A stretch of DNA of 40,649 nt, from contig JBJFGR010000105.1 in the NCBI GenBank assembly GCA_051892875.1, positions 1-40,649 on the forward strand, given 5' to 3'. The position numbers and the translations under genes were made by a program. Positions 32,144 to 40,649 of this stretch are shown here, piece after piece. Positions within the stretch are counted from its first letter, which is position 1, and each line of letters begins with the position of its first letter. The DNA comes from JBJFGR01 sp051892875. Its GTDB lineage: Bacteria > Pseudomonadota > Gammaproteobacteria > Enterobacterales > Succinivibrionaceae. The notes below the pieces were generated by a model. That model saw nothing but the letters and a program-made list of their open reading frames with translations, ran no database searches and was not told the DNA's origin.

Positions 32144-34429
32144 ATGTTAGTAACACGCGCACAACTTGTACAATATGACATTTCAGCAGATTTATTTTTC
32201 TCAAGAAGAACTGGTGATGGTGAACCAGTAAGTAGAGATAATTTCTTTGTAATGAACGTGGCTCGCTTAAAACCAGGTTTATTCTGTGCAATAGGTAGTG
32301 ACTCAAATGGATGGGAACTCGAACAATATAACGGTGTAAACTGGAAAACTATCGATCCTGATCCTAATTACAGCTTAGTCATTACAACTGCTGGTCTTGC
32401 TGCATTGACTGATGTAACAAGAGGTGGTATTAAATTATATTTCACTGGTATTAAAATCATTAATCATACAATTACTGACCCTTCTACACCTGTTGTAAAC
32501 TGGACAGATAATGATTTCTTACAAGCAGGTGAAGTTGTATTTTCAGTAGGTACAAAAGGTGCTAAATGGACAGTTGATGCAGATGGTAATCCATATATCA
32601 ATCAGATTTTAAAATGGCGCTTCAATACTGCTTCTGGTGGTTTACAATATATTATTAGTTTACCTCCTGAGGGTTTAGGTGCCATTGCGGATGACGGTAA
32701 AGAACAATGGAATATTGGTGCAATTGGTTTATACGTAAAAGATCCGACTAATAATACTTCAGATGTATTGTTTGGTGTTGCTACTTTACCTAATACGATT
32801 ACTAAATATGCAACTTCTGTATCTCGTGTTGGTAATGCAATTAGATTATACTTTAATGCAATTTTAAGTAACTTAGGTGTTGTTTCAAATCTGGATGTCA
32901 TTAACGAAGCGGTATCGAGTATTCCAGAAGTACCGAACGAATCTATGTTGATTTATCCAAATGATCCTAAGATGCGTCCATATAACTGTTATGTAGTAGA
33001 TAGTTTATATGGTTCTGGTATTCCTGCATTAGCGGTTCCTAGAACTCTTACGTCTGAAAATCCAAACGATCCTGACTGGGCATATTTTCAACCTGCAGAT
33101 AATTTCGTTAATGTACGTACAGAGCAGTTTGCAAGTGATGTAAATAATTATACGTTTGTTTATTGGAATACTACAAGCCTCAAATATGAATTGGCACAAG
33201 GTAGATATTTTAATGATCCGGCTGCTCCAAATGAGAAAATGCCAATTGGTTTACGTGTAGGTAACAGTATTGTTTATTCAGGTGAAATTGTAAATAAGAG
33301 TGTATCTATTCAATATTCTGTTGAGCTTGCTGCTGTCGGTGCTGATTATGAATTATACGATGAATTGTTGATTTTGGCAGCAGAAGGATTAAATCTTAAA
33401 GTAAAAATTACCGGTGTAAATGAAATTGGTGGTATTACGAGTTTTGCTTTCGTAGGTCCAAGTGTAGGTAATATTAAATTGGAAGCAAATCCATTAGTTT
33501 TACCTGCTGTTTATGATCCGCGTTCACAATTACCTAGATATGGTTCAGGTGCTAGATTTATTATTACTGCCGTAGAACAACCCGCTTTTCAATGGAATTT
33601 TCCTGCAGAATGGCTGAATAAACCTCTGTATTGTGATAAAAACGAAAACGCTGGTAAACCTACTTTAACTAAAACTGATTCATTCTTGGGATGGTGTACA
33701 GGTACTAACTCAATTCGATTGGCATTAGATTTAAGAAATGAAGCAAGTACAGCTGTTTTCGGTACAACTAGATATGCAACTGATTTTGAGGTAAAAGAAG
33801 TATTAACTAATGCAAATTCTGCTGATCAGTCTGCTGTTACTCCTAAAGTACTTAAAGATAATTATTTACAAACAACAATTTCTACAAACCCAAATCAAAC
33901 AGGTAGTAGATTAGGTAATCCAATTAATGTAGAATCTTATGTACGTTTTGATAAAATTGTATTAGGTAAAGGCACAAAAGCTCCGTTTGATAGTACGACA
34001 GCTAACCCATATATCACTGACTCAGGTATATCTTTCTATGGTACATCTTTTAGAGCTTGGTGGGCTGACTTGGGAGAATACTACGAAGCTGATAAATTCT
34101 ATGAGCCTGGTACATTAATTACAGTTGGTAAAGGTAGTGCTGAAATTTCAATAGCTATCGATGATTGTAATGGAATTATCTCTACGAAACCTGGATATCA
34201 GTTAGGTGAAAGAAAAACAGATTTACATTTACCTGTTGCTTTAGTTGGACGTGTTCCTGTGTTAATGGATGGAAACTGTATGCCTAAATTCGGTGATAAA
34301 ATTTACTTGTCAAGAATTAAAAAAGGACATGCATCTACAGTAGAATATGGAAGATGTTTAGGTAAAGTCATTGATAAAAATCCAGGTACTAAGAAACTTG
34401 TTGAATGTTCCGTAAGAATAGACTTCTAA
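32144..34429 (+). CDS. Large baseplate/fibre protein with C-terminal DLAEYY-type domain
   Basis: The protein has 761 residues. The first 280 are beta-rich repeats (WELEQYNGVNWKTIDPD, VGTKGAKWTVDADG). About residues 395-475 hold a GADYELYDELLIL...KVKITGVNEIGGITSFAF module shared with gp6. The C-terminal 140 residues (from about 620) begin at GISFYGTSF and carry WADLGEYYEAD (from Ala641), KFYEPGTLITVG and PVALVGRVPVLM. This domain is common at the ends of phage tail fibres and appendages and resembles auto-processing or chaperone domains (Peptidase_G2 type). The ATG follows AAGGA with about 12 bases spacing. It is the last gene before promoter motif 5. Attachment or fibre function is inferred. 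Confidence 0.65.
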   Translation: MLVTRAQLVQYDISADLFFSRRTGDGEPVSRDNFFVMNVARLKPGLFCAIGSDSNGWELEQYNGVNWKTIDPDPNYSLVITTAGLAALTDVTRGGIKLYFTGIKIINHTITDPSTPVVNWTDNDFLQAGEVVFSVGTKGAKWTVDADGNPYINQILKWRFNTASGGLQYIISLPPEGLGAIADDGKEQWNIGAIGLYVKDPTNNTSDVLFGVATLPNTITKYATSVSRVGNAIRLYFNAILSNLGVVSNLDVINEAVSSIPEVPNESMLIYPNDPKMRPYNCYVVDSLYGSGIPALAVPRTLTSENPNDPDWAYFQPADNFVNVRTEQFASDVNNYTFVYWNTTSLKYELAQGRYFNDPAAPNEKMPIGLRVGNSIVYSGEIVNKSVSIQYSVELAAVGADYELYDELLILAAEGLNLKVKITGVNEIGGITSFAFVGPSVGNIKLEANPLVLPAVYDPRSQLPRYGSGARFIITAVEQPAFQWNFPAEWLNKPLYCDKNENAGKPTLTKTDSFLGWCTGTNSIRLALDLRNEASTAVFGTTRYATDFEVKEVLTNANSADQSAVTPKVLKDNYLQTTISTNPNQTGSRLGNPINVESYVRFDKIVLGKGTKAPFDSTTANPYITDSGISFYGTSFRAWWADLGEYYEADKFYEPGTLITVGKGSAEISIAIDDCNGIISTKPGYQLGERKTDLHLPVALVGRVPVLMDGNCMPKFGDKIYLSRIKKGHASTVEYGRCLGKVIDKNPGTKKLVECSVRIDF

Positions 34430-34439
34430 ATTTACATTT

Positions 34440-34461
34440 ATTAAGTTCTAAACATTAAGTG
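34440..34461 (+). promoter_or_regulatory. Candidate late promoter motif, copy 5
   Basis: ATTAAGTTCTAAACATTAAG starts at 34440, with core AGTTCTA at 34444-34450, ending 49 bases before the ATG at 34500. Copies 3, 4 and 5 share TTCTA, then five bases, then (T/A)AAGT(A/G). Confidence 0.6.
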
Positions 34462-34499
34462 AAAATTATAAAAAATCAAAAATAGGAATTTACTTTAAT

Positions 34500-37130
34500 A
34501 TGGCTAGTTATATTACCACTACCGCAGTAGCAATTCGTAAAGGTGATACTGTTTCTAATATGAATTTTACTGGCGTATTAGCTGAGGTTACTGCAGATTT
34601 AGGATATGAAGAAGCTGGTACATTGGGCGTAGACGGAAACGTTACTTTACGTGTTCACAATGGTATTACTAAAGGTGGTATTCCTCTTTGTCGTGCAGAT
34701 ACTAGAAATATTACTACAAAAGCTCTCGCAGAAAATCGTGGTTTAATTGATGATAAAAACTTAGCTTATGCAGATTTATCTAACATTGAAAAAACTGAAG
34801 ATGCAGAAGCTATAAATGATATTGTAACTACACTTGGCGATTACGGAATTGTTAATACTGACCAATTAGCAGAAGAAGTAAGTAAATTAGCATTGAAAGA
34901 TATGTCTAATGTTATAACAAGCACGTTGACAACTGGTCGTGGAAGAGGTGAAAACGGTAATCTTGCTTATGCTGATACTTCTAATGTAAATACAGCAGAT
35001 TTGGTTGATCCAGCACTTCACTATGGAAAAGAAGACGGTGATTGGCCTTTAGCTTATGCAAGTGCTTCAAATGTTAATACTACAAACTTGACATTAGAAA
35101 TCGAAGACAGACCAGCAACAATGAGCGGTCCTGTTTTAGCAACTAATACGTTTTCTAATATAACTAAAGATGTTTGGCAAGGTAACTTATTTAATCCTGA
35201 AAATGAATTAAACCTTGAAAGAACAACAAATAAAGTAACTTATATTCCATTAGATCCAAATGCTAGCTCTGCAGAACAATATCCAAATTCTCAAGCAGTA
35301 ATTAAATATGTGGATGAAGAACTGACAGCAAGACAATATTTAAAAACAGATTACTCGAACTCTTCATCTTACGAATTACTGTATAAAACTTCTGAAAAAT
35401 TATTTAAGTATGTTCCAGGTGAAGCTGTTTCAGGCTCACATGTTTTTGAAATTGGACAATATTACTATACCGGAATAGATTTAACCGGTGAATTTTATGA
35501 TTTTGCTGTTCGATTTGCAACAGATTCGGATGAAAGTACAGATGATACAGTTTTTGAACCAGTAATTCCATTTGGTAAAGAAAACTTAGACGGTAAAGAA
35601 ATTGATATTATTGCTGGTGGTAAGAGATTTGTTATCAGAATTAATGCTCTCTTAGCGGCTGACAATTTATATCACTATACTTGTACAACTTTAGTAGATA
35701 ATGATGAAGTAACAGCCGAAGCTTCAGATAAGTATTATCCGACTGTCCGTATTCCGATGCAGAGATTGTTATTGGTTAAAATTACGGGTACAAACGAAGC
35801 AGGACAGATAACAGAATTTGAATGTGTACCTCAATATGGTGAAGTTGAATTAGAAACTGACTTGTTTATCTTAGGTATGACTTCTGCTTCTGTAAAAATT
35901 GGTTGTGAATATGCTGTTAAAAGTGGTTTACCTACAGCTGGATTAGTAAAAACCGATTTAACTAACCTAACAAGAATGTCTGATACTGATATAAGTGCAG
36001 AACAAGACAGCAAATGGAGAATTAGATCAAAAGAAGCAATTCAACACGTTTCTAATAATAAAATTGCAGAAGATCAGTACTTTACAATCGCAACAAATGG
36101 TTTAGTATGGGATTTAGTAAAAGAAACAAAACAGTATATTGAACGACTTGGAGGTATACCGGATTGGAAAGCAAATACAGCCTACATTATATCTCCATAT
36201 CATTCTAAAGTTTTATATAATGGTGATGTTTATTGGTGTAAAGAAGCTCATACATCAGGTAATACATTCGATACTAGTAAATGGGAAAGAGTATTTAATA
36301 ACACTTACGAATATACTAAAAATAAAGATCAGAACCTTTCTTTATATCCTGATAATATAGTTAAATTCCCAACCAATAAAGCCGTTGTAGATTACGTAAG
36401 AGAACAAATTAATGCAGTACATATTCCAGGCCACTATCACGGTCAAGTTGATATTATGGTACCTACTGAAAATGAATTACCTGGAAATGGAACATATGCC
36501 GAATACGTAATTGAACCACGCGAAGGTTTAACTGCATTAGTAGCTAAGTATACTGTTACAAATTCTCCTGTAATTGCAACATATACAGCCGGTGCTTGGA
36601 AATATGAAGAATTAGTATTACAGAATGGTGTTTATGTATACGTCTTAAATCTTGGTAAAACATACTATGATGGACCAGGTAACGCTACTTGGAATGCTAC
36701 TACAGAATCTTTTGATATTTCACCAGATAAGTTCCAAGTTCCTGATGGTATTTCACTGGATTTAAATTCTTCTACCGGTGCTATTCAAATTGTACCACGT
36801 TTACAAACACAATTAAGCTATTTAGATGTTAGTAGTTCATTACAAAATACCGTAGATGATTTATATGCTAAAATTGCAAGATTAAATCAAGAAATGGGGG
36901 CTATGGTTATTCCTGCACCACAATTCTTTACAGCTAATAATACAGTAGGACAGCAATTAGTATTAACAGACGATGTTGCATTTGACTTGTATGTAAACGG
37001 TGTATTCCAATATCCAAATCAATATACATACGACAGTGCGACAAAGACTATTACTTTAAACTTTGCAGCCGAAGACGTACAAGAAAATGGTATAGCTGTA
37101 ATTTATCGTGGATTTCGTACTTTAAAATAA
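34500..37130 (+). CDS. Tail fibre protein with repeats and carbohydrate-binding-like module
   Basis: The protein has 876 residues. The N-terminal 220 residues contain a repeated beta motif, LAYADxSNV, with imperfect copies (CRADTRNI, LAYADLSNI, LALKDMSNV, LAYADTSNV, LAYASASNV, LATNTFSNI). Residues about 555-600 (PDWKANTAYIISPYHSKVLY, then NGDVYWCKEAHTSG and TFDTSKWERV) resemble a type 5/12 carbohydrate-binding (chitin-binding type 3) module. A trimerising helix lies near 770-800 (LQNTVDDLYAKIARLNQEMG), and the end has an NGVFQYPNQYTYDSATKTIT beta domain. It starts the fibre block behind promoter motif 5, with AGGA before the ATG. It is probably a receptor-facing fibre. Confidence 0.7.
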   Translation: MASYITTTAVAIRKGDTVSNMNFTGVLAEVTADLGYEEAGTLGVDGNVTLRVHNGITKGGIPLCRADTRNITTKALAENRGLIDDKNLAYADLSNIEKTEDAEAINDIVTTLGDYGIVNTDQLAEEVSKLALKDMSNVITSTLTTGRGRGENGNLAYADTSNVNTADLVDPALHYGKEDGDWPLAYASASNVNTTNLTLEIEDRPATMSGPVLATNTFSNITKDVWQGNLFNPENELNLERTTNKVTYIPLDPNASSAEQYPNSQAVIKYVDEELTARQYLKTDYSNSSSYELLYKTSEKLFKYVPGEAVSGSHVFEIGQYYYTGIDLTGEFYDFAVRFATDSDESTDDTVFEPVIPFGKENLDGKEIDIIAGGKRFVIRINALLAADNLYHYTCTTLVDNDEVTAEASDKYYPTVRIPMQRLLLVKITGTNEAGQITEFECVPQYGEVELETDLFILGMTSASVKIGCEYAVKSGLPTAGLVKTDLTNLTRMSDTDISAEQDSKWRIRSKEAIQHVSNNKIAEDQYFTIATNGLVWDLVKETKQYIERLGGIPDWKANTAYIISPYHSKVLYNGDVYWCKEAHTSGNTFDTSKWERVFNNTYEYTKNKDQNLSLYPDNIVKFPTNKAVVDYVREQINAVHIPGHYHGQVDIMVPTENELPGNGTYAEYVIEPREGLTALVAKYTVTNSPVIATYTAGAWKYEELVLQNGVYVYVLNLGKTYYDGPGNATWNATTESFDISPDKFQVPDGISLDLNSSTGAIQIVPRLQTQLSYLDVSSSLQNTVDDLYAKIARLNQEMGAMVIPAPQFFTANNTVGQQLVLTDDVAFDLYVNGVFQYPNQYTYDSATKTITLNFAAEDVQENGIAVIYRGFRTLK
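34690..35170 (+). repeat. Six imperfect LAYADxSNV coding repeats
   Basis: Within the fibre gene, short units encoding (L/A)AYAD-x-SN(V/I)-x-T are spaced irregularly; the three best are at about 34757-34785, 34958-34995 and 35046-35085. Each would add one rung of a fibrous beta structure. Confidence 0.6.
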
Positions 37131-37142
37131 TAGGAAGAAAAG

Positions 37143-39014
37143 ATGGCAACCAAAGTATCCTCTTATTTAACAAAATTAGGTTTTAAACAGTTAGAACACG
37201 TTGCAGATGCCGCCAATTATAATAACGAAACTGGTGGTGAATATATTGTTATCCGTGAAAATACTAGAATCTACTTATATGATGCAACCAGCAATGCTCC
37301 AATAGATAGTATTAGTATATTGCCAACTTCTGACGGCGGTGCTTCAAGATGGATAGCGGTTGGTGGTGGTGCTATGACTCAATACAAAATTAGTTATACT
37401 TTTGAGAGTTATAGTAATGAGATTCCACTTGGTATGACAATATTAAGTAAAGCAAACATCTTCTACGTTAATATTGAAAATACTCAGATTCTTTCTACTG
37501 AATTTAACTTAAACGATGCCAAAGATACGATTGTATTGTCTAAACCATTTGAGGCGGGTGTAAGAACAGAGGTAGTTATCTTCGTAGGTGACTATCAACC
37601 AGAAAGTAGAGATTACGAATTACTTACTAATAAGCCGATGGTCAATGGTATTACTTTAGTTGGTAATAGATCTTTGGGCGAGTTAGGAATTCAACCTGCC
37701 GGAGATTATGCTACTAATACAAGAGTTAATACCGTCGAAAATACATTAGAAAATAAAAAAGCCGATAAAGCTACGACTCTTGCTGGCTATAATATTGGTG
37801 ACGCATATACAAAAACAGAAGTAGACAGTATAAAAACAGATTTGACTACAGAAATTAATAAAAAAGCAAATTCTGATAATGTCTATACTAAATCTGAAAT
37901 TGATACTACAGTTGCTGATTTAAACCAAAAGATCACAGATAAAGATAGTTTGCCAGAACAAGCGGGTAATACAGATAAATTTCTTACTACAAATGGCACA
38001 GAAGCTTCTTGGGCAACTATTGATAAAACTACAGTTGGTTTAAATAATGTAGACAATACTTCTGATTTAGATAAACCGATTTCGACTGCTGTACAAGGTG
38101 TCTTAGACGGTAAAGCAGATAAAGCAACTACTCTCTCTGGATACGGTATTACGGATGCTTATACAAAAGAAGAAATAGAAAATACGTATGCTAAAAGTGT
38201 TGATATTCCAACAAAAGTATCACAGTTAGAGAATGATTCGGGATATTTAACTGAACATCAAGACATTTCTGGAAAAGCAGACACCTCTTATGTAAATGAA
38301 GAATTAGCCAAAAAACAAGATGTTATATCTGACCTAGAAACAATACGAGAAGGTGCAAGCAAGGGCGCTACAGCTTTACAAACAGAAACAGATCCTATTT
38401 ATACTGCTGATAAACCTAACATTGCTTTAAAATCAGAAATTCCTACTAATGTTAGTTCACTTACTAATGACGCAGGGTATCAAACAGCTTCTGATGTTGC
38501 TAGTGCGATTGCAAGTATTCCACAATTTGAAATGAAAATTGTTGATGTGTTACCTGCAACTGGTCAAAAAATGGTATTATACTTACTACCTAAAATATCT
38601 GTAAGTGGTGATAATATTTACGATGAATATATTTGGCTTGAGAGTACTTCATCTTTTGAGCTTGTTGGTTCAACTACAGTTGATTTGAGTGACTATTATA
38701 CAAAAACCGAAACCAACGAAAAATTAGCCACTAAACAAGATACTTTGACAGCAGGTAACGGTATTAAAATTGAAAATAACACAATTACGAATACCTATGA
38801 AGTACCTGAAAATGTAGTTACATCAGATAATTATGTAAATAGTAAATTATGGAAAGGTACATTAGCAGAATATAACGCATTAACTACTTATGATGATGCT
38901 GTTACGTACTTTATTACAGATGATAATGCACAAACTCAGAATACAACACTGGCAAATAAAATTAATGCATTAGAAGCTAGAATTGCCGCTTTAGAAGCAC
39001 AATTAAATTCTTAA
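37143..39014 (+). CDS. Tail fibre protein with AYTKxE and ND-x-GYLT repeats
   Basis: The protein has 623 residues. The N-terminal 150 residues form a beta domain (GGEYIVIRENTRIYLYDAT, WIAVGGG). The shaft has typical phage fibre repeats: two copies of KADKATTL(A/S)GYxIxDAYTK (37761 and 38115), four YTKxE motifs, TVGLNNVDNTSDLDKPIS, and two (L)xNDxGY units. KLWKGTLAEYNALTTYDDA with YFITDD near 582-606 is a common fibre motif, also present in the next gene. The C terminus is a short coiled coil (INALEARIAALEAQ) that could trimerise the fibre or bind the next protein. GGAAGAAAAG precedes the ATG. Host-receptor role is inferred. Confidence 0.8.
   Translation: MATKVSSYLTKLGFKQLEHVADAANYNNETGGEYIVIRENTRIYLYDATSNAPIDSISILPTSDGGASRWIAVGGGAMTQYKISYTFESYSNEIPLGMTILSKANIFYVNIENTQILSTEFNLNDAKDTIVLSKPFEAGVRTEVVIFVGDYQPESRDYELLTNKPMVNGITLVGNRSLGELGIQPAGDYATNTRVNTVENTLENKKADKATTLAGYNIGDAYTKTEVDSIKTDLTTEINKKANSDNVYTKSEIDTTVADLNQKITDKDSLPEQAGNTDKFLTTNGTEASWATIDKTTVGLNNVDNTSDLDKPISTAVQGVLDGKADKATTLSGYGITDAYTKEEIENTYAKSVDIPTKVSQLENDSGYLTEHQDISGKADTSYVNEELAKKQDVISDLETIREGASKGATALQTETDPIYTADKPNIALKSEIPTNVSSLTNDAGYQTASDVASAIASIPQFEMKIVDVLPATGQKMVLYLLPKISVSGDNIYDEYIWLESTSSFELVGSTTVDLSDYYTKTETNEKLATKQDTLTAGNGIKIENNTITNTYEVPENVVTSDNYVNSKLWKGTLAEYNALTTYDDAVTYFITDDNAQTQNTTLANKINALEARIAALEAQLNS
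37761..38180 (+). repeat. Pair of 66-base fibre-shaft repeats
   Basis: Units at 37761-37826 and 38115-38180 encode near-identical 22-residue stretches beginning ADKATTL and ending AYTK-x-E(V/I)(D/E). They differ mainly at synonymous positions, as expected for old duplications kept by protein selection. Confidence 0.75.
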
Positions 39015-39035
39015 ATATAAAGAGAGATAATAAGA

Positions 39036-40649
39036 ATGAGTATTAGACAAGGTAAAATTATAATCGCAGATTCTGTTTCTTCTACTACAGATTACCAAGA
39101 CCTTATTAATAAACCTAAAATAAACGGGGTAGAATTAGAAGGTAATAAAACAACAGAAGATCTCAATATCAATGTTGGTATTACTTCTGTTAATGGAGAT
39201 ACAGGAACAAACGGAGCAGTTACCGTAAAAGCTATAGAAAATGCTAATCCAAATGATACTATGCTTAAAGTTTGGAACGGTACTACAGCCGAATATCTTG
39301 CATTAGCCGAAAAAGATCTCAATACTGTTTATAATGTTACAGATGAAGTTACTGCAGATTCTTCTAAAATAAGTGGTTTCAATCTGTTCGACTTTAAATG
39401 GTCAGATCATATCATTAATAATATCTCTTGGACACGCGCAGATAACTTTTCTTGGCATTCTGCGGCTGTTTATGTATCTGCCTATAACAAATTATTAAAA
39501 GAAAAAGAACGTGCTTCTACAGTCCTTGAAACTGAAACAATAGACGATATTACTATTTCTTTCTACCGTTCAGAAAATAATTATAAAATTTGTTTACCAG
39601 ACCAATTAGCTAACCTCACATCCCTCTATGAAAAAACAGGAGTAGCTTGGTATTACGTTATTGATACTGAAAATAAACAATTTAAACTTCCAAGAACTAA
39701 ATGGGGATTCACAGGACTCAGAAATAAAGCCGGCGACTACGTACCAGAAAGCCTGCCAAACATTACAGGTAATTCAAATATTGTTGGCTTTAGAGCATCA
39801 GATATAGAGTCTGGTGGAGTATTTAAAAATTCACAAACTTGGATATATTCTATATCCATTGAATCAGGAACATCATCAGCTGTTGTCGATTTTAACGCTC
39901 AAAACAGTTCTTCTACCTACAAAGACGGTGCTCCAGTACAAGAGCGTGCAACTGAAATGTACTTATACTTCTATGTAGGTAATACAGTAACAGCAGAAAG
40001 TGAAGTAAATTTAGATACTCTTGTTACAGATGTAGAAAATCTTAAAAAAGGTTCTGGTGGTAGTTTAGAAATAGGTGATATTGGATTCTCAGCATTTGGA
40101 ATCGATGAAACAAAAAACAAACGCCGGTACTTAAACGGGCAGGTTATCTCACAAACTCAGTTTTCAGAATTTACAACCAAGATTAAAGCTGCTGTCGGAC
40201 TTTATCCGGCATTAAGCACAACAGAGGAAAACTGGCAGGCAGAGGTAACGAACTCAGTATTAGGACAATGTGGCAAGTTTGTTATTGATGATGACGCTGG
40301 TACTATCAGACTGCCGAAGGTTGTTAATATTAACGGCTTGATTGATTTGAGCGTTATGGGTGGTATTAAAGCAGAAAGTTTGCCGAATATTAGGGGTACA
40401 TTTACGACAACAGCAAGATCAGGTCAAACAGGAAATGGGGCTGTAAGTGTCGAAGTTGCAACAGGAAATGGGGTAAGTCCTGCATCAGAAGGAACTGTTA
40501 AATACGATAGCATAGCAACTTTCGACGCCTCTCTTAGTTCATCAACCTACCAAGACGCCTCACCTGTTCAACAAGAAGCTGTTCAATATCCATATTTTAT
40601 TCAAGTTGCGACTGGTGTTGAGGAAAGCATTGATGTTTCAACGGAAATA
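39036..40649 (+). CDS. Tail fibre/tip protein, 3' end outside window
   Basis: The frame is open for 538 codons from the ATG at 39036 (GAGAGATAA upstream) to the window edge with no stop. The N terminus has the shaft motif DYQDLINKPKINGVELEGNK and LKVWNGTTAEYLALAEKD, matching the preceding fibre. From about residue 205 it has two related tip modules. Module A (39655-40014) contains FKLPRTKWGF, ESLPNITG, and SSSTYKDGAPVQERATEMYL. Module B (40270-40646) contains IRLPKVVNI, ESLPNIRG, and SSSTYQDASPVQQEAVQYPY. Such LP-rich and Ser-Ser-Thr-Tyr modules occur in phage fibre tips and tail collars. This is the likely receptor-binding end of the set. Confidence 0.75.
   Translation, partial: MSIRQGKIIIADSVSSTTDYQDLINKPKINGVELEGNKTTEDLNINVGITSVNGDTGTNGAVTVKAIENANPNDTMLKVWNGTTAEYLALAEKDLNTVYNVTDEVTADSSKISGFNLFDFKWSDHIINNISWTRADNFSWHSAAVYVSAYNKLLKEKERASTVLETETIDDITISFYRSENNYKICLPDQLANLTSLYEKTGVAWYYVIDTENKQFKLPRTKWGFTGLRNKAGDYVPESLPNITGNSNIVGFRASDIESGGVFKNSQTWIYSISIESGTSSAVVDFNAQNSSSTYKDGAPVQERATEMYLYFYVGNTVTAESEVNLDTLVTDVENLKKGSGGSLEIGDIGFSAFGIDETKNKRRYLNGQVISQTQFSEFTTKIKAAVGLYPALSTTEENWQAEVTNSVLGQCGKFVIDDDAGTIRLPKVVNINGLIDLSVMGGIKAESLPNIRGTFTTTARSGQTGNGAVSVEVATGNGVSPASEGTVKYDSIATFDASLSSSTYQDASPVQQEAVQYPYFIQVATGVEESIDVSTEI
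39655..40646 (+). repeat. Tandem duplicated fibre-tip module
   Basis: Two modules of about 120 residues (39655-40014 and 40270-40646) share, in order, a (D)xxxxx(K/R)LP(R/K) strand, ESLPNI(T/R)G, and SSSTY(K/Q)D(G/A)(A/S)PVQ(E/Q). Sequence between these anchors has diverged strongly. Confidence 0.65.

Noticed and set aside
31962..32306. Minus-strand open frame of 114 residues
   Set aside because: It lies opposite two clear + strand genes, has no family features and no ribosome-binding site; it is a shadow of low-GC coding sequence. The other minus-strand frames were rejected likewise.
36139..36360. Overlapping + strand frame inside the fibre gene
   Set aside because: It lies wholly inside the fibre gene, has no ribosome-binding site, and the fibre frame there encodes a recognisable module.
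1..40649. Alternative genetic code, as in some large gut phages
   Set aside because: TAG, TGA and TAA each end recognisable genes at expected lengths, and no gene is broken by in-frame stops.
1..40649. tRNA genes, CRISPR arrays or insertion sequences
   Set aside because: No cloverleaf-like segments, regular spaced repeats or transposase genes were seen; intergenic gaps are all under 135 bases.

Overview
The window is a stretch of a large, AT-rich tailed-phage genome with a contractile (T4-like, myovirus) tail. Every gene I can support is on the + strand, genes are tightly packed with frequent ATGA or TAATG overlaps, and the standard code is used (TAA, TAG and TGA all end real genes). Most genes have a Shine-Dalgarno sequence (AAGGAG or AGGA). 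An outer-membrane-type lipoprotein gene points to a Gram-negative host. The host species cannot be told from the sequence.

Layout. (1) 1-4730, an enzyme and chaperone block: ClpP-like protease (5' end outside the window), metallophosphoesterase, a small lysine-rich protein, glutaredoxin, GroES and full-length GroEL, closed by a strong rho-independent terminator. (2) 4803-10138, a virion block: unknown structural protein, two paralogous beta-type structural proteins, small genes and the portal protein. (3) 10215-15602: an 844-residue protein ending in a nucleotidyltransferase domain, two unrecognised proteins and a neck-like protein, closed by a second terminator. (4) 15675-17709: a free-standing homing endonuclease with a Vsr-like nuclease core, plus a small orphan gene. 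(5) 17798-26377, tail core: tail tube, a second tube-like protein, a zinc-binding tail-assembly chaperone with a probable programmed frameshift, a tape-measure protein carrying an M15 peptidase domain, a lipoprotein, a tube-baseplate junction protein, gp53-like wedge, hub and spike. (6) 26460-34429, baseplate wedge: gp25-like, gp6/J-like, gp7/I-like and a large baseplate or fibre protein. (7) 34500-40649, three fibre-type genes; the last runs off the right edge.

A short motif, (T/A)AGTTCTA with flanking A/T, recurs 32-49 bases upstream of the first gene of each of the five virion blocks (start codons at 4803, 10215, 17798, 26460 and 34500). I did not see it elsewhere in non-coding sequence, and it is the best candidate for this phage's own late promoter.

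The genes form a coherent late programme: chaperones for folding virion proteins, portal and head or neck parts, tube and tape measure, then baseplate from centre to rim, then fibres. No major capsid protein, tail sheath or terminase is recognisable here, so they are presumably elsewhere in the genome. The most notable points are the frameshift tail chaperone at 19170-20073, the adjacent groES-groEL pair, the five-copy promoter motif, the nucleotidyltransferase fused to a head-region protein, and the lipoprotein set between tail genes.
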